Made by a program: the position numbers and the translations under genes. Positions 45,847-53,120 of a stretch of DNA of 64,000 nucleotides are shown here, one piece after another (position 1 is the stretch's first letter; each line of letters opens with the position of its first letter). The notes beneath the pieces are model-generated. The model ran no database searches, was not told the origin of the DNA, and saw only the letters and a program-made list of their open reading frames with translations. Source of the DNA: an uncultured Dialister sp. (GTDB taxonomy: Bacteria > Bacillota > Negativicutes > Veillonellales > Dialisteraceae); contig URIB01000003.1 in the NCBI GenBank assembly GCA_900547785.1, forward strand, positions 1-64,000. The letters run 5' to 3'.

Positions 45847-45875
45847 AGAATAGCAAAAAGATTCTTAAACTTCAA
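45847..45875 (-). promoter_or_regulatory. Promoter of the HerA-like gene
   Basis: TTGAAG (45870-45875) and TATTCT (45847-45852) with a 17-base spacer. Confidence 0.6.
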
Positions 45876-45955
45876 TTTTTATCCTTTTTCTCTTATCACG
45901 TAAAAAAACAAACTGATCTGCTATAATAAACATAATTGTTTATAAAGGAGCTTCC

Positions 45956-46651
45956 ATGAAATATAATTATGTTCTTTTTGATCTGGACGGAACTCTTTTT
46001 GAGTCCGCTCCGGGGATTATAAAAGCCATGCAGTATGGTCTTACCTCTGTAGGTATAGAAGAAAGGAATTTGGATATTTTACACTCATTTATCGGGCCTC
46101 CCTTGAATGTGCAATTGCAAAAAATCTATAACCTCTCGAAAGAAGATACCGCTTCTGTTATTCAAAAATTTAGAGAACAATACGACACGCAAGGTGTATT
46201 CGAATCGGCTCCTTATGAGGGCATACAAGAATTACTGCAGAGCTTGAAAAAAAGAAATGCTGCTCTTGCAGTGGCCTCCAGTAAACCTTGGCCTCTTGTA
46301 GAGACACTTTTGGATACATTTCATCTGACTTCTTATTTTGAGGTTATCTCCGGCAGCAACCCGGAAGATGAACTGAAAAACAAGGCGGCTTTTGACCAAA
46401 AAATTTCCATTATTAAAAAAACTCTATCCGCCTTATACAATACGGATACAATCGGAGCAGAAAATAACGAACAGCTTCTCTCTACTCTCATGGTGGGAGA
46501 TAAAAACTACGATATTTGCGGTGCAAAAGCCAATCATATTTCTTCTGCCGGTGTCCTCTGGGGTTATGGAGATGAAAGAGAACTCAAAGAAGCCGGTGCT
46601 GATTTCTTATTCACTTCGCCATCGGAATTGCAGACATTTCTTTTAAAATGA
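45956..46651 (+). CDS. HAD-superfamily hydrolase, phosphoglycolate-phosphatase-like
   Basis: A 231-residue HAD phosphatase. Motif I is FDLDGTLFES with nucleophile Asp9 and Asp11, motif II is VASSKP near 103, and motif IV is MVGDKNYDICGAKA near 180. A helical cap lies between. Such enzymes act on phosphoglycolate, pyrophosphate or small phosphate esters; the substrate is undetermined. AAAGGAG precedes the ATG and a TATAAT (45922-45927) lies upstream. Confidence 0.9.
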   Translation: MKYNYVLFDLDGTLFESAPGIIKAMQYGLTSVGIEERNLDILHSFIGPPLNVQLQKIYNLSKEDTASVIQKFREQYDTQGVFESAPYEGIQELLQSLKKRNAALAVASSKPWPLVETLLDTFHLTSYFEVISGSNPEDELKNKAAFDQKISIIKKTLSALYNTDTIGAENNEQLLSTLMVGDKNYDICGAKANHISSAGVLWGYGDERELKEAGADFLFTSPSELQTFLLK

Positions 46652-46652
46652 C

Positions 46653-46690
46653 AAAAAATCGGAGTCTTTCATTCAAGACTCCGATTTTTA
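46653..46690. terminator. Bidirectional terminator after the HAD gene
   Basis: AAAATCGGAGTCTT and its complement around a short loop, flanked by A and T runs; serves the HAD gene and the convergent MATE gene. Confidence 0.9.
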
Positions 46691-46703
46691 TTTAAAAGTT
46701 ACG

Positions 46704-48290
46704 CTATGGGACATAAGACTTTCTTGCATGTCCTACGGCATACAGATGCAATAAAGTAAGAACATCCATTGAAATTTCAATGATTAATTTTTGAGGCACA
46801 TAAATATCTTTTCTGCCGATAGAGCGGCTATACCGCAAAACCGCCGTTTTCTGCCGTTCCGCTTTCATCACCATGCCGGATTTAAAAAGATCGGCTTGCC
46901 TGAGCACGGCCTGACAAAATACTCCGGCTTCTTTGGCCCGGCCGGAAAACGGAAGCAATTCCTGTAATGAAATATGTTCCAATCTCACAAGCCGCATGGT
47001 CAATAAAACGGAAGCAACTCCTACGGCGACAACAATTCCCATCCAATATGAAACAGCTCCGAACCCCATGACATGATCAAACACCAATGACAAAGGGAAA
47101 CATACAGCCCAGTAGGAAATCAGAAGTAAAAGGAAAGGCACTCTCGCATCTTTATAGCCTCTCAATATCCCTTGCACAGGTCCTGCTACGGAATCAAAGA
47201 ATTGGAAGCATGAAGCATAAATCAAAAATTGTGAAGCGATAAGCACCACTTCCGCATGATCTGTATAAATCATACCGATATGCTCTTTAAACGCCATTGT
47301 TAAAGCCGCCTCTATAGCAGAAAATCCGACTGACAATAGTATACCCGCCTTCGCATATCTTTTGGCCAACCCGTGATGATTTCCGCCTACCGCCTCCGCC
47401 ACAAGAATGGTCAATGCCATAGAACAGGAAAGCGGTACCATATAGGCCATATTTGCAAAATTATCCGCAATTTGATACGCCGCTAACGTTTCCGTACCGA
47501 ATCTCGCCATAAAAATAATAATGGCTCCGAAAAGTCCCATTTCCAGGAAAACGGATAATCCGCTCGGAATTCCTACATTTAAATACTCTTTCCAATCCGG
47601 ACTGCGCACAGACCAAGAAGAGAAAATCTCCTTCCCCATAAACCGCTTATCCTGAAAAAGAACATACAGGTAAAGCAATAAGATAATGAAATAAGTGATT
47701 GCTGCAGAAACACCTGCTCCAATTCCGCCCAAACGGGGAAATCCCCCATTTCCAAAAATAAATAAATAATTAAATACCGCAGTAAGAGGAAGTGCCAAAA
47801 TGAACAGCTTCATGGAAGTTGTAGTGCGTCCCACTGTATCGGTCAATGCGCGGAAAGGAATAATCAAAGAAATAAACACAACCGCTACAATCATTGACAG
47901 GATGTAAAACTTGGCCACACGGTTCACATCATTTTCAAGCCCCATGCCTGCCAGCACACTGTCGATAAACAACACATAAGCCACGATAAAAACTAACGAA
48001 ATCATCGCTGCTATATATAATCCCGTTCTCACCACAAAAGGAATCGACTTTTTATCTCCTTTTCCGAGCAATTGGGCGATAATGGGAGTTCCCGCCATTA
48101 AAAGACCGATTGCCGCAGCCTCAAACGGATAAAACAGTCCGGATCCTACAGACACTCCCGCCAGATCTTCCGTTCCTGCATGACCTGACATCATTGTATT
48201 TATAAAATTTACACCCATCGTAGACAATTGGGCTACCAATATCGGCAATGTAACCGATATGATTTTCTTAATATCTGTGTATATACTCAT
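46704..48290 (-). CDS. MATE-family multidrug/Na+ efflux transporter with long C-terminal tail
   Basis: Twelve-helix exporter of the MatE fold. The duplicated halves begin near residues 10 (ISVTLPILVAQLSTMGVNF) and 235 (YLNVGIPSGLSVFLEMGLF). The transport core ends near residue 450; about 75 further residues follow (CQAVLRQADLFKSG, then IYVPQKLIIEISMDVLTLLHLYAVG), longer than usual for this family. The substrate is unknown. The gene follows a structured leader with an intrinsic terminator just before its ribosome site. Confidence 0.92.
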   Translation of the reverse strand: MSIYTDIKKIISVTLPILVAQLSTMGVNFINTMMSGHAGTEDLAGVSVGSGLFYPFEAAAIGLLMAGTPIIAQLLGKGDKKSIPFVVRTGLYIAAMISLVFIVAYVLFIDSVLAGMGLENDVNRVAKFYILSMIVAVVFISLIIPFRALTDTVGRTTTSMKLFILALPLTAVFNYLFIFGNGGFPRLGGIGAGVSAAITYFIILLLYLYVLFQDKRFMGKEIFSSWSVRSPDWKEYLNVGIPSGLSVFLEMGLFGAIIIFMARFGTETLAAYQIADNFANMAYMVPLSCSMALTILVAEAVGGNHHGLAKRYAKAGILLSVGFSAIEAALTMAFKEHIGMIYTDHAEVVLIASQFLIYASCFQFFDSVAGPVQGILRGYKDARVPFLLLLISYWAVCFPLSLVFDHVMGFGAVSYWMGIVVAVGVASVLLTMRLVRLEHISLQELLPFSGRAKEAGVFCQAVLRQADLFKSGMVMKAERQKTAVLRYSRSIGRKDIYVPQKLIIEISMDVLTLLHLYAVGHARKSYVP

Positions 48291-48318
48291 TTTCTTTCTG
48301 CCCTCTTAAGTTACCATC

Positions 48319-48421
48319 AAAAAAGACGCTTTTCGGCGTCCGATTCAAGTACCAAAGTACTCTCCTATTGATTTACCTGTCATAGACAGGCTTCCTGCTG
48401 TTAAAGCAGGCCTGGCAAATC
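48319..48421 (-). promoter_or_regulatory. Structured leader of the MATE gene (three-way junction plus terminator)
   Basis: Arms 48370-48374 and 48417-48421 (GATTT/AAATC) close a junction holding two hairpins: 48394-48398 with 48406-48410, and 48376-48381 with 48385-48390. A small AGTAC/GTACT hairpin follows, then a terminator stem (48325-48329 with 48336-48340) and six U residues, 28 bases before the start codon. It resembles a riboswitch-terminator layout but no known class was recognised. Confidence 0.5.
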
Positions 48422-48576
48422 AAGAAGTTTTCTGTGATTAAAGTTGACTGCCAATGCTTAAGCATTTTTTGCACGGTTTCGGCAACCTTTGAATTTATTA
48501 TCCACCATGGACAATAGAACCGCCGAACCGGCTACGATCAATATCCTGCATGGAAAGTATTCCATCCAGACGCTTT
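48422..48576 (-). other. Stretch without a recognised gene between the orphan ORF and the MATE leader
   Basis: No coding region with a ribosome site was found. A 49-codon frame that begins ATGGATGGTAAG around 48603 overlaps the end of the orphan ORF and has one hydrophobic segment, but it has no ribosome site. An AATGCTTAAGCATT palindrome lies near 48452-48465. Confidence 0.4.
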
Positions 48577-48858
48577 TTATATCGGACAAAGTCCGCTTAC
48601 CATCCATTTGTTAAAATGGATTCTTTTATTCATTTTTCCGTGATACCGGCTCTCACCTAACGGCTTATGAGCTTTCATGCCCCAGCCTCCTGCACCGATA
48701 AATCCTTTAAAGAAAGACGTAAACCGGGATAATACACAATTGAAATTAAAGTTTTCCCGATGAGGAACTGAAAGTTCAGAGCCTTCAATGCAGAAAGCCG
48801 CCATGACATACAATTCATACATGATATCATCAAGAGTCACAGCCATCGTATATTTCAT
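48577..48858 (-). CDS. Orphan 93-residue ORF, unknown function
   Basis: Begins MKYTMAVTLDDIMYELYVMAAFCIEGS behind a good ribosome site (GGGGTGAGGG) at a spacing of about three to eight bases. An acidic/hydrophobic N-terminal half is followed by a Gly/Trp/His/Lys-rich half (GAGGWGMKAHKPLGESRYHGK). A possible promoter, TTGCTT-17-TATACT, lies upstream, its -35 overlapping the preceding terminator. No family was recognised. It may be a true small protein or a coding remnant. Confidence 0.45.
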   Translation of the reverse strand: MKYTMAVTLDDIMYELYVMAAFCIEGSELSVPHRENFNFNCVLSRFTSFFKGFIGAGGWGMKAHKPLGESRYHGKMNKRIHFNKWMVSGLCPI

Positions 48859-48955
48859 ATCCCTCACCCCTTTCTTCTTTCCTGAAAAATGATTTTTTAT
48901 TCCTCGAGTTTTAATGGTATTTTTAATACCTGTCTATAGTATATAACTATAACAT

Positions 48956-48993
48956 AAAAAAAGCAACTGTTTATACTTATTTCCGTTGCTTTT
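48956..48993 (-). terminator. Terminator of the glycosyltransferase gene
   Basis: AAAAGCAAC / GTTGCTTTT stem (48985-48993 with 48959-48967) with a run of U residues on the minus strand. Confidence 0.75.
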
Positions 48994-49043
48994 CCGTTTT
49001 TATTTAAAATATTGAATTGATTTTTTCTCTCAGCATAAACTTA

Positions 49044-50162
49044 TCATGATGAATGATTCTCTGCCAGTATATCGTCTATAATATGGACTATTTTTTTTGC
49101 ACTTTCCGGATGAAATTCCCCACAAGCTTCTTCCATTTTTCTTTTTTTATCCCGATTTTTCAAAATTTCCCGGACTGTATGTGCCAACTCCCCCCGTTTT
49201 ACCCAATCCGCGCAGCCAAGATGAGTTAGAAATGTCGCATTGGCTCTTTCTTGTCCGGGAAGGGTGTTTACCAGTACCATCGGCCGTTTCATAATCATAG
49301 CTTCCGTGCAGGTCAGTGCTCCCGGCTTAGTCACTAATATTTCCGATCTCCCCATAAGCTGTGCCACTTTATTTGTATAACTGTGAAGTTCTACCGGGTG
49401 CCTCATCTCCTCCGATAAAAGAGCCACTTCTTCATAAAGCCGTATATTCTGCCCTGTCACAACAATAAATTTGGAAATTTCTTCCACTTCATCCATCCGT
49501 TTTAAATCGTCGGTAATTCTGCCAAGTCCAAGACCTCCGCCCATCACAAGAACCGTTCCTTTTTCCGGCGCCGGTTTTTTTATTTTTTCTTCATAAAAAG
49601 ATTTTCTCACAGGTATACCCGTCGCATAAATCCGTTTTGATAAAACCCCATAATCTACGAGCTCTCTTGCCATTTCAGCCGTTGCCACACAATAGGCATC
49701 CATATGGCGATTAATCCATAGCTGATGTACATCAAAGTCGGTAATCACGCCTATCAAAGGAACGTCTGTTTCTCCGTCTTTTTTTAAAAGATCGGCTGCT
49801 CCCGCAGGAAAAGGATGTGTAAAAACCAGTGCATCCGGCTGCAATACCCGGATTAATCTTTTCATTCTCCGCTTAAAACTCAGAGAAAGAAGTTTTTGGG
49901 AGGTTTTTCCAAACCCTCCCTTTTGTGAGTTGCTATATAAATGATCATATATATCAGGAATAATTTTTATCATTTCCAGATATGTCTTTTTTATCATCTG
50001 ATCTACTGACAATGAATCGCGGGAAACAAAGTCTAAAACTCTTACAGAGTCTTCCGGGTGCAGTTCTTTAATAGATTCTGCAATCGCTCTGGCAGCCTGA
50101 CTATGACCGGTTCCTATGCTGGCTGTTAATATGAAAAATCTCCGGGCTTTTTTCACAATCAT
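49044..50162 (-). CDS. MGDG-synthase/UgtP-like glycosyltransferase
   Basis: A 372-residue GT28-type enzyme expected to glycosylate diacylglycerol at the inner membrane face. The N-terminal MGDG-synthase domain has FFILTASIGTGHSQAARAI at residues 9-27 and FTHPFPAGA near 112. The C-terminal donor-binding domain shows VMGGGLGLG near 210 and TKPGALTCTEAMIMKRPMVL near 290. A GGGG ribosome site and a TATAAT at 50193-50198 lie upstream. Exact sugar and acceptor are unknown. Confidence 0.88.
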   Translation of the reverse strand: MIVKKARRFFILTASIGTGHSQAARAIAESIKELHPEDSVRVLDFVSRDSLSVDQMIKKTYLEMIKIIPDIYDHLYSNSQKGGFGKTSQKLLSLSFKRRMKRLIRVLQPDALVFTHPFPAGAADLLKKDGETDVPLIGVITDFDVHQLWINRHMDAYCVATAEMARELVDYGVLSKRIYATGIPVRKSFYEEKIKKPAPEKGTVLVMGGGLGLGRITDDLKRMDEVEEISKFIVVTGQNIRLYEEVALLSEEMRHPVELHSYTNKVAQLMGRSEILVTKPGALTCTEAMIMKRPMVLVNTLPGQERANATFLTHLGCADWVKRGELAHTVREILKNRDKKRKMEEACGEFHPESAKKIVHIIDDILAENHSS

Positions 50163-50230
50163 GGATATACCCCTTTTTTCTTATTTTTGCTCATTATATC
50201 ATAGAGTGCCGTTTTCTTAATAATGCACGC

Positions 50231-50282
50231 AAAAAAGAGCTGTATCGGAAACGAGATTGCGGCGCTTTCGATACAGCTCTTT
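50231..50282 (-). terminator. Terminator of hup
   Basis: AGAGCTGTATCG / CGATACAGCTCT stem flanking a 20-base loop, with a six-base U run. Confidence 0.9.
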
Positions 50283-50303
50283 GATAGTCAAATCGACTGA
50301 TAA

Positions 50304-50609
50304 TTATTTTTTGCCGGCTTTTTTAGCAGCTTTTTTTGCATTTACTCTTTCTTTCAGCTGCTTGGAAACACGCCATGCCGGGCTCTTGGAAGCCGGAATC
50401 TTAATAGCTTTCTGTGTTGCCGGGTTATGACCTTCACGAGCTTTACGCTGGCGAACTTCAAAAGTACCGAAACCGATCAGCTGAACTTTTTCACCTTTTT
50501 CAAGTGTTTTGGAAACAACATCAATGACTGCTTTGACTGCTTTTTCAGCGTCTTTCTTTGTCATTTCCGCTTCTTGAGCTACTGCCCCGATGAGTTCTGT
50601 CTTGTTCAT
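50304..50609 (-). CDS. hup: HU-family DNA-binding protein
   Basis: Histone-like dimer that bends and compacts DNA. The core MNKTELIGAVAQEAEMTKKDAEKAV, the beta-arm region GFGTFEVRQRKAREGHNPATQ and KIPASKSPAWRVSKQLK match HU. A basic tail (NAKKAAKKAGKK) extends it to 101 residues, about ten more than the standard 90. AAAGGAGG lies ten bases before the ATG. Its upstream region is long and structured. Confidence 0.97.
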   Translation of the reverse strand: MNKTELIGAVAQEAEMTKKDAEKAVKAVIDVVSKTLEKGEKVQLIGFGTFEVRQRKAREGHNPATQKAIKIPASKSPAWRVSKQLKERVNAKKAAKKAGKK

Positions 50610-50821
50610 AACTAAACATCCTCCTTTAATAACTTTGCGGGAATTCCGCTTTAGTTCTGAAGAATACGATCACATTCCTTTTGTCTTAAATTCTCTCCGC
50701 AATTGTTTCCGTGCCTAAGGAGGCAAGATAACCGCAGATTTCCGCTTTCTTTAGAAGTTTCTTTAAAAGAAGACCTCTCATTGGATTTAACCACAAAATG
50801 AATGTAACGAAAGTTTTAACC

Positions 50822-50968
50822 GGATTCCTTTTTCTTGCAAGACACGGACTTGTCTAAAAAGAAAGAATCCTTCACTTTCACACCCCAGACTATTTCCTGT
50901 TTTGCCTGACCGGCAATATTCTTTCAAGGCATAGCTACAGGGCATGAATCCCGTCAGAACTAACTTTC
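50822..50968 (-). ncRNA. Structured RNA upstream of hup: small RNA or long attenuated leader
   Basis: Transcription from a strong promoter should start near 50968. A weak terminator hairpin (50875-50879 with 50861-50865) is followed by five U residues (50856-50860). A much longer hairpin, arms 50822-50827 and 50865-50870 plus inner 50840-50844/50851-50855, overlaps it and excludes it. The 5' end (50964-50972) can also pair with 50857-50865. It is either a separate RNA of about 110 nt or the first part of a 360-nt hup leader. A 6S-like RNA is possible but was not recognised with confidence. Confidence 0.45.
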
Positions 50969-50974
50969 TTCTGA

Positions 50975-51003
50975 ATTATACACGCTAAAAGCGGTCTTGG
51001 CAA
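50975..51003 (-). promoter_or_regulatory. Promoter upstream of hup
   Basis: TTGCCA (50998-51003) and TATAAT (50975-50980) with a 17-base spacer, 360 bases before the hup start. Confidence 0.75.
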
Positions 51004-51470
51004 GCGTTTTAATGCTTAAACAGCAGATATTTCCTGTTTTTTCCTTTTCGTTTCACCTTTTTAGCCGGTTTCGCATGCGAATTTCCACGCGTTTCCTCAC
51101 TCCTCAAAGTAAAGAGATAAGCATATCCTTTCCATTCCTTTCGTCATTTTATATTCTCCCGAATAGATTCATCACCTGATACTTTATGATTTTACGGCAA
51201 TATGATGTTTTTAGAATCATTCCTGTTTTTCCAGGCAATTTACTTTTCTCCTCTTACCTATTATTCAGTTTTTTGTTTTTTATAAAAGTAAACCTCTTTG
51301 GCCTGTGTCTTCTATTTAATGGCTTGGTTTTGATTTAATTTTTCAATCACAACAAACAGCGATTCTATTCTTACTTATATGACAAAAGGATTGATCCGCA
51401 CGGCACTACTATTTTTAATGTATATATTTAACCATTGTCTATTTTCTAAGCCTATCTGCCATTCCACGAA
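51004..51470. other. Intergenic stretch with no supported gene
   Basis: AT-rich, with no open frame over 60 codons that has a ribosome site. A few 10-30 codon frames on the minus strand follow AG-rich stretches (for example after GAGGAG near 51255) but none is convincing. In many Firmicutes mazG or small regulators lie here; no remnant was recognised. Confidence 0.5.
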
Positions 51471-51516
51471 AAAAGCAACATATTTCAAGGTCCCCTTAAA
51501 ACATGTTGCTTTTATT
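51471..51516 (-). terminator. Terminator of folP-B-K-mfd-flippase operon
   Basis: AAAAGCAACATGTTTTAAGG pairs with the downstream arm ending GTTGCTTTTTT; U run at 51471-51476. Confidence 0.85.
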
Positions 51517-51518
51517 TA

Positions 51519-53120
51519 TCATTTTCTTCCGTGAATTTTATCAATAGCCGAAGCTAATTTTAACCCGACTTTCGGAATCCGCTTAACGTCCTCACTTGTG
51601 ACTGCACGAATACCTATAACCGCAATCATGTAAACAAGCCCGCCAACAAGAATAGCCGCAAGCGTTGCCGGTGTATTACTATGAAATACCGTGACGACAC
51701 CACGATAAACAGCCAAAACAACAGCGCCCATAATACCGGCTGCGGCAAAAAGCTTGCATGTATGTGTAATATCCATCATATATTTCTTATGTTTATATAG
51801 AAAATACAAATTGAGTAAAGCGGCCACTCCGAAATCCGCATTTGTTGCCCAAGCTGCTCCTAAAACCCCCCAAGAGGGAAGAGCTGTTAAGTTCCAAGAA
51901 AGTATTACTTTAATGCAGGCACTCGCCACCATATTCAAAAACGGAATCGCCGTTTTCCCCATCCCCTGAAGCACTCCCGTCGTGACTTGCTGTACACCTA
52001 AAAGAAATACACCGAAACTCATAACAGCGATGCAGTCTCCTGCATCGGGAATCGCATACAGCATTGTGGAAATGGGTGTTGCAATGACACACATCCCTAC
52101 AAAAGATGGGATCGTAATTAAATTTGCCAAACGCATAGCCGTGTCTGTCCGGGATAAAACGGCTCCCTCTTTTTTTTGTGCCACCGCTTCTGAAATGACG
52201 GGAACAAGGCTCGCCGCTAAGGACGCCGTCACTATGGTAGGCATATTCACCAAAGCCGTAGCCATTCCGGTCAGATAGCCGAACAATGTCGTCGACTCTT
52301 CTACCGAAAATCCTGCCACAGCCAATCTGCGGGGTACAATCAGTAAATCAATACTGGAAACGACAGGAAGCATAATATTCGCTAAAGATACGGGAACGGC
52401 AAGCACCATCAGTCTTTTCAAAATGAACAGACTTCCCAGCGGTTTAATGTCTTTGTCTTGCCGGGAAGCCAATTCTTTTCTCCAGCTTTTTGTCATAAAA
52501 AAGAAAATGATGAGTACAAATATGCCTATAAATGCGCCCGGCGCAGCACCGAAAGTGGCCCCTGCCGCTCCATATTCAAGCCCATAGGGCATTAGCATGA
52601 CCGCCAAGGCAATCATAGTCACAACTCGGACCAACTGTTCTATAATCTGGGAAACTGCTGTAGGCGTCATCATTTGCAGTCCCTGAAAATAACCTCTGAG
52701 TGAAGCCAGTAATGTAGCTCCCAAAACTGCCGGTGAAAGTGCCACAAGTGACCAGTAAGCTCTTTCGTCGGTCACGATATTGGAATCAATGAGCCACTGT
52801 GCCCCGAAATATAGGAGTCCGCTGAAAAAAATCCCTGTCAGTGTCAGTGCGGTCATAGATATGCGGAAAACTTTCTGACCGCCCCAATAATCATTGAGTG
52901 CATTTCGCTCTGCCACCATGATGGAAATAGCAACAGGCAATCCGGCTGACGAAACAGACAGACAAAGCATATAAATCGGATATGCCATCTGGTACAATCC
53001 TATGCCCTCTCCGCCGAGCAAACGGGACAGATAAATACGGCTGAAGGCTCCTATAAATTTCACAATAATCCCTGCCAGCGTCAGTATCAGAGCGCCCTGT
53101 ATAAATGAATTTTTACGCAC
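51519..53120 (-). CDS. SpoVB/MurJ-like polysaccharide or lipid flippase (MOP superfamily)
   Basis: A 533-residue membrane protein with about 14 helices. It begins MRKNSFIQGALILTLAGIIVK from a GTG with AGGAG upstream. FSRIYLSRLLGGEGIGLYQMAYPIY near residue 26 is typical of the SpoVB/YtgP group. Members flip lipid-linked precursors, including lipid II, across the membrane. Its start overlaps mfd by 8 bases. SpoVB naming does not imply sporulation here, as no spore gene is seen. Confidence 0.9.
   Translation of the reverse strand: MRKNSFIQGALILTLAGIIVKFIGAFSRIYLSRLLGGEGIGLYQMAYPIYMLCLSVSSAGLPVAISIMVAERNALNDYWGGQKVFRISMTALTLTGIFFSGLLYFGAQWLIDSNIVTDERAYWSLVALSPAVLGATLLASLRGYFQGLQMMTPTAVSQIIEQLVRVVTMIALAVMLMPYGLEYGAAGATFGAAPGAFIGIFVLIIFFFMTKSWRKELASRQDKDIKPLGSLFILKRLMVLAVPVSLANIMLPVVSSIDLLIVPRRLAVAGFSVEESTTLFGYLTGMATALVNMPTIVTASLAASLVPVISEAVAQKKEGAVLSRTDTAMRLANLITIPSFVGMCVIATPISTMLYAIPDAGDCIAVMSFGVFLLGVQQVTTGVLQGMGKTAIPFLNMVASACIKVILSWNLTALPSWGVLGAAWATNADFGVAALLNLYFLYKHKKYMMDITHTCKLFAAAGIMGAVVLAVYRGVVTVFHSNTPATLAAILVGGLVYMIAVIGIRAVTSEDVKRIPKVGLKLASAIDKIHGRK

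Noticed and set aside
48319..48570. Manganese (yybP-ykoY) or mini-ykkC riboswitch before the MATE gene
   Set aside because: The conserved internal loops (GGGGAGUAG-type) and the paired ACGR loops of these classes are missing.
48300..48960. Remnant of an insertion sequence around the orphan 93-residue ORF
   Set aside because: No terminal inverted repeats, target duplications or transposase motifs (DDE) could be found, and the ORF has its own ribosome site.
50610..51518. Decayed mazG gene between the flippase gene and hup
   Set aside because: mazG often lies here in Firmicutes, but no MazG motif or frame fragment could be recognised in either strand.
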